From: Shouchella hunanensis
Lineage (GTDB): Bacteria; Bacillota; Bacilli; Bacillales; Bacillaceae_D
Reading direction: 5' to 3'
Length of the DNA stretch: 64,000 nucleotides
NCBI RefSeq assembly: GCF_028735875.1
Contig: NZ_CP117834.1
Location: forward strand, 1,910,001-1,974,000
Every line of letters begins with the position of its first letter. The first letter of the stretch is position 1. The notes under the pieces are model-generated. The model did not search any database and had not been told where the DNA came from. It saw only the letters and a program-made list of their open reading frames with translations. Below, piece by piece: positions 17,364-26,822 of this stretch. The position numbers and the translations under genes were made by a program.

Positions 17364-18155
17364 ATGGATTTAAATTTAAGAGAAAAAGTGGTCATTGTAC
17401 TTGCTGCAAGTAAAGGGCTAGGAAGAGGGATTGCACAGAAGTTTGCAGAGGAAGGAGCGAAAGTGGTGTTGTCGAGTAGACGACAGAACGAACTAGCTCA
17501 AGTGGCAAGCGACATGAAAAAAGAAACGAATAATCCTCACATTGTATCGCATGTATGTGATGTTACAAAAGCAGAAGACATTATGGGGCTAGTAGATTTC
17601 ACCATTAAAAAGTGGGGGAGAATTGATGTATTAATTAACAATTCAGGTGGACCTCCTCCAGGAGGCATTGATCAATTTACTGATGAAGAGTGGCAACGTG
17701 CATACGAGTTAAATCTATTAAGCTATGTTCGATCGATTCGTGCAGTTGTGCCGCAAATGCGCATTCAAGGAGGGGGACATATAGCCAATGTAGCGTCCTC
17801 TTCTATTAAACAAACCCTTGATGGATTGTTACTCTCGAATACGTTCCGAGCAGGGGTTGCAGGACTGTCAAAAAGCTTGGCACAAGAGTTAGGGAAAGAT
17901 GGCATTCTTATTAATACTATCGGTCCTGGGCGTATAGCAACAGACCGTTTGCTTGAACTAGATGAAACGAAAGCTACCAAAGGAAATCTATCTCTTGATG
18001 AAGTAAAGAAAAAGGAAGAACAAGCCATTCCTCTTGGCCGCTACGGAACGCCGCAAGAATTTGCCAATCATGTTGTATTTCTTTGTTCAGGTGTAAACAC
18101 GTACGTAACCGGTCAATCGTTCGTTATTGATGGAGGGCTAGTAAAAGCATTATAG
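17364..18155 (+). CDS. SDR-family protein lacking the canonical YxxxK motif
   Basis: 263 residues from ATG 17364 (AAAGGAGG nine bases upstream; an in-frame ATG at 17343 has no ribosome site). Rossmann fold with GLGRGIA in the cofactor loop (the usual TGxxxGxG is AASKGLGRG), DVLINNSGG and C-terminal FVIDGG. Where classical SDRs have Tyr-x3-Lys, this has SNTFRAGVAG after the ASSSIKQ serine segment, so catalytic Tyr and Lys are absent. Related FabG-like proteins with SNxxRAG exist in Bacilli. Enzymatic activity is therefore doubtful or unconventional. Confidence 0.8.
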   Translation: MDLNLREKVVIVLAASKGLGRGIAQKFAEEGAKVVLSSRRQNELAQVASDMKKETNNPHIVSHVCDVTKAEDIMGLVDFTIKKWGRIDVLINNSGGPPPGGIDQFTDEEWQRAYELNLLSYVRSIRAVVPQMRIQGGGHIANVASSSIKQTLDGLLLSNTFRAGVAGLSKSLAQELGKDGILINTIGPGRIATDRLLELDETKATKGNLSLDEVKKKEEQAIPLGRYGTPQEFANHVVFLCSGVNTYVTGQSFVIDGGLVKAL

Positions 18156-18236
18156 TCAGCACGCCAATAGGTTATAACGTAACAGTAGATGGTGCTGGTC
18201 AAATGATGATAGGAACTGAATGCTTTTATCTAGAGA

Positions 18237-18270
18237 GACCCTTAAGCATGCTTTGCTTAAGGGTCTTTTT
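18237..18270 (+). terminator. Terminator after the SDR gene
   Basis: Stem GACCCTTAAGC (18237-18247) with GCTTAAGGGTC (18255-18265) and five T residues. It stands between convergent genes. Confidence 0.85.
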
Positions 18271-18277
18271 AAGATCA

Positions 18278-19288
18278 TCAATGATTTTGTTTGAGAAAGT
18301 GATAGACCGATTCAGGTAGAGGGATCCCATTGGCCAACCGTTCTCTTTCATTTATTTTTTCAAGTTCACCAGGAACATAAATACGTTCTTCAGTTGTAAC
18401 GGCGGGAACTTGGCGTAATTCTTGAATCATAGTATCCAAGCGAGCAGTAAAGGTTTCTACTGCAATAAATTTACTGGGATCAATCGCCATAAAAAAGTGC
18501 CCTAGCTCTCTATTTTTGTGGTAGTCATCATACATTTTAGAAACATGAGGTCCAAAAGCAGCACCGGTGAGAAGTGCGGAAAAGATTTCAACAACCATTG
18601 CCAGTCCATACCCTTTTGGTCCACCAAATGGTGTTAAAGATACGACCTCTTCTGGTATTGTAGTGGACTGTCCATTATGGTTAACCCCCCATCCATGTGG
18701 AATAGGCTGTTGTTTTTCCTTTGCGTCTAATATTTTCCCAAGTGCAACCGTACTTGTAGCAAAGTCAAGAATGACAGGGTCTTCTTCGTTCGTAGGAAAC
18801 CCAAATGCAAGTGGATTTGTACCAAAATAAGGTTTAGCTCCTCCGTATGGGACGACAATGGCATCGGTATGGGACATGGCAATGCCAATAAGCTTTTCTG
18901 CGGCTGCTTGTTGAACGAAAAAGGACAGAGCACCACAATGGCTGCTATTCTTTACAGCAATACTGCCAATACCGTGCTGTTTTGCTTGATGGATGGCTCT
19001 GTTCATCCCTTCTTTCGCAATTGAATGACCGAATCCGTGATGGCCATTAACGATTCCTGTCGATGGGGAGGTTTCGTTATAGTCAGGAGTAGCATCAGCT
19101 CGAATGCCCCCTTCGATAAGGCGGTTTATATAATGTTCTACTCGCATAACGCCGTGTGAATCCACACCTCTTAAATTGGCGTGAACGAGAACGGTTGAAA
19201 TGTCATGAGCGACAGGCTCTGGGACGTGATAACGGGTGAATACATCTTTCGTTAAAGATAAAAGTTCATCTGCTGGCACGGTAATCAT
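18278..19288 (-). CDS. Ldh2 (malate/L-lactate dehydrogenase-like) family oxidoreductase
   Basis: 336 residues from ATG 19288, which follows AGGAGG by 7 bases; an open extension to 19402 has no start signals. Family marks: NLRGVDSHGVMRVEHYINRL near residue 35, the active-site region SSHCGALSFFV, and PFGGPKGYGLAMVVEI. The family (AllD, YiaK, ComC, sulfolactate dehydrogenase) reduces 2-keto acids with NAD(P)H. It is divergent from the GntR gene and next to a TRAP transporter, an arrangement also seen for diketogulonate reductase YiaK, so an aldonate or keto-aldonate is a likely substrate. Confidence 0.85.
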   Translation of the reverse strand: MITVPADELLSLTKDVFTRYHVPEPVAHDISTVLVHANLRGVDSHGVMRVEHYINRLIEGGIRADATPDYNETSPSTGIVNGHHGFGHSIAKEGMNRAIHQAKQHGIGSIAVKNSSHCGALSFFVQQAAAEKLIGIAMSHTDAIVVPYGGAKPYFGTNPLAFGFPTNEEDPVILDFATSTVALGKILDAKEKQQPIPHGWGVNHNGQSTTIPEEVVSLTPFGGPKGYGLAMVVEIFSALLTGAAFGPHVSKMYDDYHKNRELGHFFMAIDPSKFIAVETFTARLDTMIQELRQVPAVTTEERIYVPGELEKINERERLANGIPLPESVYHFLKQNH

Positions 19289-19303
19289 ATGGAATCCTCC
19301 TAA

Positions 19304-19319
19304 TTGAAAGCGTTTAAAT
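19304..19319. promoter_or_regulatory. cre site in the divergent Ldh2/GntR intergenic region
   Basis: TTGAAAGCGTTTAAAT matches WTGNNARCGNWWWCAW with one mismatch and lies 15 bases before the Ldh2-family start, able to repress one or both directions in the presence of preferred sugars. Confidence 0.6.
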
Positions 19320-19379
19320 AAATGGTAGCATACTTGTATGGTAGTGTGGTAGTATCTGATTGAGGAGGTGAAGAAAACC

Positions 19380-20057
19380 ATGCTGAATCGTACCGATTTC
19401 AAAATGTCGACAAGAGATTTTGTCTATGAAACGATCCGCGAGTCTATTATGACATTGGATTTACCGCCAGGGTCTGCGATCTCTGAAAAAGAAATTGCGG
19501 AGGAATTAGAGGTAAGTAGAACCCCTGTTAGAGAAGCCTTTTTACGATTAACGGAAGACGAGCTGCTAATGGTGTTGCCACAAAGAGGGTCGTTTGTAAC
19601 CTTAATAGATTTAGACCATGTGGAAGAGGCACGTTTTCTTAGAGAGCAAGCAGAAGTAGGAATTATAAGACTGGCATGTGACAGCTTTAATGATTATTGC
19701 TTACAGCAGTTAGAAATAAATGTTGAGAAACAGAAACAGGCAAAAAAGACCGAAGATGAGAAAACGTTGTTTGTTCTCGATAAAGAGTTTCACCGCTTAT
19801 TAGCGGAAGGAACGAAAAAATTAAGAGTATGGAAAGTTATTCAGAAAATGGATACCCATTCAAATCGTTTAAGAAAGCTCAGTATGGAATTGAAATTAAA
19901 CTGGGATCAACTTGTTGAACATCACGGTGAGATGGTGAGCGCTATTAAAACGAAAGACTGCGAGCGAGCTGAAGTATTAGTTCGAACCCATTTAGGATTG
20001 TTGCAGTATGATCAAAAGGCGCTGAGACTGGAGCATCCAGAGTATTTTAGTAAGTAA
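19380..20057 (+). CDS. GntR-family (FCD domain) transcriptional regulator
   Basis: 225 residues from ATG 19380 (GAGGAGG 11 bases upstream; GTG 19368 is too close). N-terminal winged helix with EKEIAEELEVSRTPVREAFLRL (residues ~35-56), then an all-helical FCD ligand domain with metal-binding residues in DKEFHRLL and EHHGEMVSAIK. FCD regulators commonly sense sugar acids. It is the first gene before the TRAP-uxu-kdg genes and divergent from the Ldh2-family gene, so it likely governs both. Confidence 0.88.
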   Translation: MLNRTDFKMSTRDFVYETIRESIMTLDLPPGSAISEKEIAEELEVSRTPVREAFLRLTEDELLMVLPQRGSFVTLIDLDHVEEARFLREQAEVGIIRLACDSFNDYCLQQLEINVEKQKQAKKTEDEKTLFVLDKEFHRLLAEGTKKLRVWKVIQKMDTHSNRLRKLSMELKLNWDQLVEHHGEMVSAIKTKDCERAEVLVRTHLGLLQYDQKALRLEHPEYFSK

Positions 20058-20085
20058 CAGAGGCTTTGAAAAGGAGAGGGTGAAC

Positions 20086-21102
20086 TTGTTGAAAAAACTT
20101 TTACCAGCAAGCTTAGTGGCGACCCTCCTTTTAAGCGGTTGCTTAAGTGAAGAGGCGACCACAGAAGGAGAAAAGGAACCTACATATTGGAAAATGACGC
20201 ATATATCCGATTCTAGTCATCTATGGCACCGTACCGCTATTGAGTTTTCTCGTCTAGTAGAAGAAAAAACAGATGGTCAGGTGATCATTGATATTTTTCC
20301 TAATAGTCAATTAGGAAGTGAAATTGATAATATCAATTCAATACGCTACGGGGCTACGGATTTAACGATAACAGGAGAAACGTTAGAAGTTTGGACACCG
20401 AACGCAGTAATGCTAGCTGTACCGTACGCTTTTGAGAACGAAACTCATATGCGGAAAGTGATTGAAGGGGATCTTGGAAAAATCATTGAACAGGATATTG
20501 AACGTGATATCGGGTTGACGCCGTTGTTCTATATGGAGCGATCACCGCGAAACGTTACAGCCAATTACCCGATTTCTACACCTGAAGATTTAAAGGGTTT
20601 TAGCATGCGTGTACCGAATGTACCGCTGTTCTTAGATGCATGGTCCGAAGCAGGGGCTGAGCCCCAAGTCATTAGCTTGAATGAAGTGTTTACTGGATTA
20701 CAGCAAGGTGTTATTGATGGACAAGAGAACCCAAACGATTTAATTGAGAGCAATGGTTTCTATGAAGTGCAACAATACCTTAATGTTACGGAACATGTTC
20801 GATCTTGGATTTATGTCGTAGTAGGAACGGAACAAATGAAAGCGTTACCGGATCAGCAACAGGAAGCAGTGAGGGAAGCTGCTGCAGAGGCAGAACAGTA
20901 TGCACAAGAACTGCAAGAAGCAGAGACAGAAGAGGTGCTGAAACGGTTAATAGAGAGTGGTATTCAAGTTAATGAAGAGGTTGATCGTGATGCCTTCCGT
21001 GATGCGATGTTACCAGCATTAGAACAATACTTACAAGAAGAGCAGTATGAATTATACCTTAACATACTTGACGAAGCAGAGGAGGTAGGCGATTCGGAAT
21101 GA
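20086..21102 (+). CDS. TRAP transporter substrate-binding lipoprotein (DctP family)
   Basis: About 338 residues. TTG at 20086 is the best start because AAGGAG ends nine bases before; GTG 20080 and TTG 20089 are alternatives. Signal peptide with lipobox LLSGC (Cys ~residue 18), then the DctP domain with the substrate-arginine segment FYMERSPRNVTANYP and the conserved GFSMRVPNVPL and GLQQGVIDGQENP. It delivers an anionic substrate to the DctQM permease encoded next. Followed by overlap of four bases with dctQ. Confidence 0.92.
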   Translation: MLKKLLPASLVATLLLSGCLSEEATTEGEKEPTYWKMTHISDSSHLWHRTAIEFSRLVEEKTDGQVIIDIFPNSQLGSEIDNINSIRYGATDLTITGETLEVWTPNAVMLAVPYAFENETHMRKVIEGDLGKIIEQDIERDIGLTPLFYMERSPRNVTANYPISTPEDLKGFSMRVPNVPLFLDAWSEAGAEPQVISLNEVFTGLQQGVIDGQENPNDLIESNGFYEVQQYLNVTEHVRSWIYVVVGTEQMKALPDQQQEAVREAAAEAEQYAQELQEAETEEVLKRLIESGIQVNEEVDRDAFRDAMLPALEQYLQEEQYELYLNILDEAEEVGDSE

Positions 21103-21578
21103 AGATGATGAAGAAAGTAGATACTCTTCTAGCGTATGTGTCGATCGCTTTGTTTTTATCTTTATTGTTGATTGTTGTCATTCAAATAGTCAGTCGATAC
21201 TTTCCGTTTGATTTTATCTGGACGGAAGAACTATCTCGCTATTTATTTGTCTATGCAATGGTAACTGCCGCACCGCTGGCATTACGAAAACAGGAATTTA
21301 TTCGAATTGATATGCTTATTCTTGCGTTGCCAGAAAAAGTACAAAAGATCTATGAAGGAATTATTGCACTTGTCATCCTTCTTTTCTCTATTGTTTTGTT
21401 TATATACGGAATTCATCTTACGCAGTTAGGCGCAGATTTTTATGCACCTACTTTAGGAATACCTATGACCTATGCCTATTCAGCGGTTCCGTTACTTGGC
21501 CTTTTGTTCATGATTTATTCGGTTGTATACGTGGTTGATCGTTACCAAGCAACAGTCGATGAGAAAGGAGATGACTAG
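21099..21578 (+). CDS. TRAP transporter small permease (DctQ family)
   Basis: 159 residues with four membrane segments and the DctQ marks RYFPFDFIWTEELSRYLFVY and PLALRKQEFIRID. It is the small membrane subunit that associates with DctM. It overlaps dctP by four bases and is five bases from dctM. Confidence 0.92.
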   Translation: MKMMKKVDTLLAYVSIALFLSLLLIVVIQIVSRYFPFDFIWTEELSRYLFVYAMVTAAPLALRKQEFIRIDMLILALPEKVQKIYEGIIALVILLFSIVLFIYGIHLTQLGADFYAPTLGIPMTYAYSAVPLLGLLFMIYSVVYVVDRYQATVDEKGDD

Positions 21579-21583
21579 CGAGG

Positions 21584-22855
21584 ATGGCCATATTAGTAGT
21601 CGTACTGTTTCTTCTATTTATTGCATTTGGAATACCAATCGCTTTTAGTTTAGGGCTAGCTTCTCTTATTTACTTACTGGTTGCTGGTGTTCCATTAACA
21701 GTAATTCCCCAGACGATGTTTGCTGGCATGAATTCGTTTGTGATGCTCGCCATTCCCGCCTTTATATTAGCTGGAAACTTGATGAACGCAGGAGGAATTA
21801 CGAATCGAATTATTGATTTTGCGAATGCCATTGTTGGTCATATACGAGGCGGCTTGGCACTAACCAATGTTGCATCTTCTTTAGGGTTTGCAGGTATTTC
21901 TGGTACCGCTTTATCGGATACAGCAAGCATTGGTTCTGTTATGATACCTGCTATGAAAAAGCAAGGATATGGAGCAGGTTTCTCTGCGGCGGTAACGTCC
22001 ATTTCATCAACGGTTGGTCCGATGTTACCTCCGTCATTACCAATGATTATTATCGGTACACTAGCGAGTGTGTCGATTGGTGATTTGTTTTTAGCTGGAG
22101 CCATTCCAGGGGTACTACTCGCAATCGGGTTTTTAATTGTTACGTACATCATTTCAGTAAAAAGACAGTATCCAAAAGGGGAAAAGCAGCCACTCTCCTT
22201 TGTGGGAAAGAGTTTTCTAGGTGCGTTCTGGGCATTGTTAATGGTTGTTATCATTATGTGGGGGATTCTAGGCGGTTACTTTACACCAACAGAAGCAGCA
22301 GTTGTTTGTGTACTTTACGCATTTGTGATTGGAAAGTTTGTCTATAAAGAGCTTCAAATGAAAGAGTTACCCCAACTACTTGGGAATACGCTAAGTTCGA
22401 CAGCCTCTATACTGCTATTAGTTGGATTTGCCAATACATTTGGATGGATCTTAGTCAGCGAAGGCGTACCATTATTAATTGCAGATGGCATTTTATCCAT
22501 TACGGAAAATCCAATTCTTGTTATTTTACTTATCATCCTATTGTTACTTATTTTAGGGATGTTCATGGAAACCATTGCTGCACTGGTTATTTTATTCCCG
22601 GTACTATTGCCTGTAGCAACGAGTGTAGGTATGGATCCGGTTCACTTTGGTGTTGTCATGGTACTTGCGCTCATGATTGGGTTATCAACACCGCCGGTAG
22701 GAGTCTGTTTGTTCGTCGCTTCATCCTTTGCTAAAGTGCCAATTACGAAAACAGTAAAAGAACTACTACCGTATTTTGCAGTAGCGGTCATTGTATTAAT
22801 TATCGTTGCATACGTACCGTCGCTTTCGTTGTTTTTACCAAGTCTATTTGAATAA
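21584..22855 (+). CDS. TRAP transporter large permease (DctM family)
   Basis: 423 residues, about 12 membrane segments; DctM marks include AIPAFILAGNLMNAGGIT, GTALSDTASIG, MLPPSLPMIIIG and LGMFMETIAALVI. It is the Na+-driven transport subunit. With the downstream catabolic genes the cargo should be an aldonate or uronate, for example L-gulonate or D-mannonate; this is inferred from context only. Confidence 0.93.
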   Translation: MAILVVVLFLLFIAFGIPIAFSLGLASLIYLLVAGVPLTVIPQTMFAGMNSFVMLAIPAFILAGNLMNAGGITNRIIDFANAIVGHIRGGLALTNVASSLGFAGISGTALSDTASIGSVMIPAMKKQGYGAGFSAAVTSISSTVGPMLPPSLPMIIIGTLASVSIGDLFLAGAIPGVLLAIGFLIVTYIISVKRQYPKGEKQPLSFVGKSFLGAFWALLMVVIIMWGILGGYFTPTEAAVVCVLYAFVIGKFVYKELQMKELPQLLGNTLSSTASILLLVGFANTFGWILVSEGVPLLIADGILSITENPILVILLIILLLLILGMFMETIAALVILFPVLLPVATSVGMDPVHFGVVMVLALMIGLSTPPVGVCLFVASSFAKVPITKTVKELLPYFAVAVIVLIIVAYVPSLSLFLPSLFE

Positions 22856-22873
22856 AAAGGATGTGAGTCATAC

Positions 22874-23896
22874 ATGCAAGCAATACAAGTTCAAGAGCCT
22901 GGGAAGTTGTCTATTGTTGAAATGGAAAAACCACAGATTTCTTCGCCTAATGATGTGTTAGTACAGGTTCAATGTGTAGGGATATGTGGTTCTGATGTTC
23001 ATATTTATCACGGAAGTAACCCATTCACAGTCTATCCTCGTGTCATTGGACATGAGGTGTCAGGTGTAGTCGCTGAAATTGGAGAGGATGTAGCATTTCT
23101 TCAAGTAGGTGATCGAGTCTCGTTAGAACCAATCGAATACTGCGGTACATGCTATGCCTGTCGAAAAGGTCAGCAGAATGTATGTGAATCCCTTCAAGTA
23201 TTCGGTGTCCATAAAGATGGCGGTATGAGTGAATTTGTAAAAGCCCATGAACAAAAATGGCATAAAGTAAACGAATCGATTTCAGCAGAAGCTGCAGCGT
23301 TAATAGAACCATTAACCATTGGTGCTCAGGCCGCGTTTAGGGGGGGCATTCAACCAGGTGATACAGTCTTTATTATGGGGGCTGGTCCAACTGGAATTGC
23401 GTGTCTGTTAATGGCAAAGGAAGCCGGCGCTTATGTGATGATTTCAGATTTCAATACAGTTAGGCTTGATTATGCATCTTCGATAGGAGCAGATGCCGTT
23501 TTTCAGCCAAATAAAGAGGACATTGAAGAAGCCATCTATAAAGAAACAAAAGGTGAGCTTGCCAATATCGTCATTGATGCTGTTGGAACAGCAGGGACGT
23601 TTGAGCAAGCGGTTCGACTGGCGTCAGTCGCTGGAACCGTTGTGACGTTAGGATTTAATGAAACACCATCTCACATTCCATCTTTATTATTAACAAAAAA
23701 AGAGCTGCGGGTTGTGGGTTCGCGACTGCAAACAAACCAATTCAAAGGCGTTGTAGAGAAAGTAAATGAAGGAATTATTTCTCCAGACGAATTAATTTCT
23801 CATCGTTTTCATTTTAGAAAAGTGGATGAGGCGTTTAAAAAGCTAGAAGAGCACCCTGAAGAAGTAAGGAAAATTGTGCTTACATTTAACGAATAA
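22874..23896 (+). CDS. Zinc-dependent dehydrogenase, L-gulonate/L-galactonate 5-dehydrogenase type (RspB/LgoD-like)
   Basis: 340 residues of the medium-chain dehydrogenase family. Catalytic zinc: Cys in VGICGSDVH (about residue 37) and GHE (about 59); structural zinc: four Cys in CGTCYACRKGQQNVC; Rossmann motif GAGPTGIACL (about 170). RspB-like enzymes oxidise C5 of L-gulonate to D-fructuronate or of L-galactonate to D-tagaturonate. Mannonate dehydratase and fructuronate reductase follow, which fits L-gulonate entry best. Substrate is inferred. Confidence 0.8.
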   Translation: MQAIQVQEPGKLSIVEMEKPQISSPNDVLVQVQCVGICGSDVHIYHGSNPFTVYPRVIGHEVSGVVAEIGEDVAFLQVGDRVSLEPIEYCGTCYACRKGQQNVCESLQVFGVHKDGGMSEFVKAHEQKWHKVNESISAEAAALIEPLTIGAQAAFRGGIQPGDTVFIMGAGPTGIACLLMAKEAGAYVMISDFNTVRLDYASSIGADAVFQPNKEDIEEAIYKETKGELANIVIDAVGTAGTFEQAVRLASVAGTVVTLGFNETPSHIPSLLLTKKELRVVGSRLQTNQFKGVVEKVNEGIISPDELISHRFHFRKVDEAFKKLEEHPEEVRKIVLTFNE

Positions 23897-23911
23897 AGGA
23901 GTGGCTAACAT

Positions 23912-25006
23912 ATGAGAATGACGTTTAGATGGTACGGAAAAGAAGATGATTCTGTTACCCTTGATCAAATTAAGCAAATCCCAGGAGTAGAGGGGCTTGT
24001 TTGGGCGCTTCACCATCGCCTAGCTGGAGAGGTGTGGACGGAAGAAGAAGTGCTACAAGTGAAAGAGCAAGCAGATGAATATGGCTTTCACTTAGATGTG
24101 GTCGAAAGCATTAATGTGCATGAAGACATTAAGTTAGGATTGCCGTCAAGAGATCGTTATATCGAAAATTACAAAACGAGCTTGCGTAACGTAGCAAAAG
24201 TAGGGGCAAAAGTAGTGTGCTTTAACTTTATGCCTGTGTTTGACTGGACGCGTACCGATTTATTTAAACCATTAGAAGATGGCTCAACAGCTCTCTTTTA
24301 TGAAAAAGCAAAAGTAGACAATATGGATCCGTATGAATTAATTAAAGAAGTAACGAAATCAGCTTATACGATGCCTGGTTGGGAACCAGAGAGGTTAAAG
24401 ACTATCGAGCAATCGTTTAAAGCCTATGAAGAAGTGGATGAGGAGCAGCTTTGGAAGAATCTTGCTTATTTTCTCGAAGAAGTACTGCCGGTAGCAGAAG
24501 AGGAAGGCATAAAGATGGCCATTCATCCAGATGATCCACCTTGGTCTGTGTTTCATTTGCCACGTATCATTAAGAATGAAGAGGCAATTGAGCGTTACTT
24601 AGCGATTTCGAACAGTCCATCTCATTGTTTGACGCTGTGTAGCGGCTCTTTAGGTGCAAACCCAGCTAACGACGTTCCACGCATCATTAGACGGTTCCAC
24701 GATCGCATTGCGTTTGCACACATTCGTAATGTTCGAATCTATGAAAATGGTGATTTCATTGAAACCTCTCATCGAACGCAAGACGGCTCTGTACCAATAG
24801 ATGATGTCGTGAAAGCTTATCATGAGAGTGGCTTTACTGGCTATGCGCGACCTGACCACGGAAGACATTTATGGGGCGAGGAATGTAGACCTGGTTACGG
24901 TTTATATGATCGCGCTTTAGGCATTATGCATTTATGGGGCTTATGGGATGCCTACGAACTTATTAAACGAAAGGAAGAGAGTGAAAATCATGCTACCACT
25001 ACATGA
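23912..25006 (+). CDS. uxuA: Mannonate dehydratase (UxuA)
   Basis: 364 residues, the UxuA family: [14 protein letters not shown] start, [36 protein letters not shown], ...[14 protein letters not shown], and [11 protein letters not shown] near the C-terminus with metal ligands His/Cys/Asp. It dehydrates D-mannonate to 2-keto-3-deoxygluconate. Strong ribosome site AAAGGAG. Its end overlaps the fructuronate reductase start by 17 bases. Confidence 0.96.
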   Translation: MRMTFRWYGKEDDSVTLDQIKQIPGVEGLVWALHHRLAGEVWTEEEVLQVKEQADEYGFHLDVVESINVHEDIKLGLPSRDRYIENYKTSLRNVAKVGAKVVCFNFMPVFDWTRTDLFKPLEDGSTALFYEKAKVDNMDPYELIKEVTKSAYTMPGWEPERLKTIEQSFKAYEEVDEEQLWKNLAYFLEEVLPVAEEEGIKMAIHPDDPPWSVFHLPRIIKNEEAIERYLAISNSPSHCLTLCSGSLGANPANDVPRIIRRFHDRIAFAHIRNVRIYENGDFIETSHRTQDGSVPIDDVVKAYHESGFTGYARPDHGRHLWGEECRPGYGLYDRALGIMHLWGLWDAYELIKRKEESENHATTT

Positions 25007-25835
25007 AGGATTAAAAGGGAAAACCGCTGTTATTACAGGTGGAAGCGGGGTTTTATGTCAAGAGATGGCAAAAGAGTTAGCTCGTCAAGGGATGAACGTT
25101 GCCATATTAAATAGAACAATTGAAAACGGTCAAAAAGTCGTTGATGAGATTAAACAGAACGGTGGAACAGCCCTTGCTGTTTCGTGCGATGTATTAAGTG
25201 AGGAAAGTGTATCGCAAGCATATGATCAAGTGAAAAAAGCCTTTGGTGAATGTGATCTATTAATAAATGGAGCAGGAGGAAATCATCCTGACGCCATTAC
25301 CGATAAAGAACACTTTCATGAAGAAGATCTTACCGATTCAACCATAACATCCTTTTTTGACTTAGAAATAGCTGGTTTCGATCACGTTTTTCGTTTAAAT
25401 TTGCTCGGTACATTAATTCCGACACAAGTATTTGCAAAATCGATGACAACAAGAGGTGGAACGGTTATTAATGTGTCTTCTATGGCAGCAGCGACACCAA
25501 TGACAAAGGTGCCAGCTTATAGTGCAGCAAAGTCTGGAATTGACAATTTAACGAAATGGCTATCCGTACACTTTGCCGAAGCAGGCATACGTATAAACGC
25601 CATTGCACCTGGGTTCTTTTTAACTGAGCAAAACCGTCACTTATTACGCACGGAAGAAGGAGAATGGACGAGTCGAGCGGAAAAAATTATTGCCCATACG
25701 CCGCAGAATCGTTTTGGACAGCCAGAAGACTTATTAGGTACTTTACTATGGTTGGCAGATGATGACACATCCCGCTTTGTCACAGGTATTACGGTTCCAG
25801 TTGACGGCGGATTTATGGCATATTCAGGCGTATAA
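24990..25835 (+). CDS. uxuB: D-fructuronate (D-mannonate) oxidoreductase, SDR type
   Basis: 281 residues from ATG 24990 (GGAAGAGAG upstream; the longer frame runs back inside uxuA). Classical [15 protein letters not shown] cofactor loop, [10 protein letters not shown], catalytic Tyr-Lys in YSAAKSG, and C-terminal [11 protein letters not shown], as in the Bacillus UxuB (YjmF) type rather than the long-chain E. coli UxuB. It reduces D-fructuronate to D-mannonate. Position between uxuA and kdgK supports the call. Confidence 0.9.
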   Translation: MLPLHEGLKGKTAVITGGSGVLCQEMAKELARQGMNVAILNRTIENGQKVVDEIKQNGGTALAVSCDVLSEESVSQAYDQVKKAFGECDLLINGAGGNHPDAITDKEHFHEEDLTDSTITSFFDLEIAGFDHVFRLNLLGTLIPTQVFAKSMTTRGGTVINVSSMAAATPMTKVPAYSAAKSGIDNLTKWLSVHFAEAGIRINAIAPGFFLTEQNRHLLRTEEGEWTSRAEKIIAHTPQNRFGQPEDLLGTLLWLADDDTSRFVTGITVPVDGGFMAYSGV

Positions 25836-25850
25836 AAGGAGGCGGTCGTA

Positions 25851-26822
25851 ATGAGCCAATTCGTGACATTTGGAGAAACAATGGTGTTATTTGAAGCTGC
25901 TACACAAGGACGATTACGATATGTACCGTCATTTCTAAAGAAGATTGGTGGCGCCGAATCAAATGTAGCCATTGCATTAACAAAGCTTGGTCATAGTGCT
26001 ACGTGGTTTGGTAAAGTTAGCGATGATGAAATGGGGCACTATGTGGTCCGAGAAGTAAAGGCAGAAGGTGTGGATACAGAGTATGTGACCTATACAGGAG
26101 AAGCGCCAACGGCCCTATACATTAAGGAGCACCGGAGGGAAGAGGAGCTTGCTGTTTATTATTACCGCCATGATTCCGCTGGGAGCACGTTGACAAAGGA
26201 AGACCTTGCGTATGAAAAAATTGCCGATGCATCGATTTTACATGTCACAGGTATTACACCATTATTAAGTAATAGTTGTTATGAAGCAGTTCTCGCAGGT
26301 ATACAGTGTGCAAAAGAACATGGAACGTTCGTTTCATTTGACCCTAATCTTCGTTTTGCTCTTATTCGTAAGCTAGGAGAAGAGGTAGCACGTCAGCGAT
26401 TAGTAACAATTGCTGCACAAGCAGATCTTGTTTTACCTGGCTTAGATGAAGCGAAGTGGTTGTTTGGTGACATGGAAGAGCAGGATTATCTCACAAAGGT
26501 TACTGAATTAGGGGCAAGGAAAGTCGTCATTAAAAATGGTGGTGACTATAGTCTCTTTAAAGATGAACAGAGTTCTGGGAAAGTGGACAGCTTCCGTGTT
26601 AAACAAGTAGTCGATCCAGTTGGAGCAGGAGACGGGTTTGCTGCTGGAGTGCTAGCTGGTTTGCTAGAGAACAAGTCACTTGAGGTGTCCGTTCGAATGG
26701 GTGCCGCTGTTGGGGCTTTAGTCATTGGTGTAAAAGGTGACATTGAAGGGCTACCGACAAGGAAGGAAGTTGACGCTTTCTTATGTGATGATGACAAAGT
26801 GTATGGAGGAGTTTCACGATGA
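25851..26822 (+). CDS. kdgK: 2-keto-3-deoxygluconate kinase
   Basis: 323 residues of the PfkB/ribokinase family: N-terminal FGETMVLFEA and GGAESNVAIALTKLG, C-terminal anion-hole motif DPVGAGDGFAAGVL with the catalytic Asp near residue 262. It phosphorylates KDG to KDPG. Overlaps kdgA by four bases. Confidence 0.93.
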   Translation: MSQFVTFGETMVLFEAATQGRLRYVPSFLKKIGGAESNVAIALTKLGHSATWFGKVSDDEMGHYVVREVKAEGVDTEYVTYTGEAPTALYIKEHRREEELAVYYYRHDSAGSTLTKEDLAYEKIADASILHVTGITPLLSNSCYEAVLAGIQCAKEHGTFVSFDPNLRFALIRKLGEEVARQRLVTIAAQADLVLPGLDEAKWLFGDMEEQDYLTKVTELGARKVVIKNGGDYSLFKDEQSSGKVDSFRVKQVVDPVGAGDGFAAGVLAGLLENKSLEVSVRMGAAVGALVIGVKGDIEGLPTRKEVDAFLCDDDKVYGGVSR

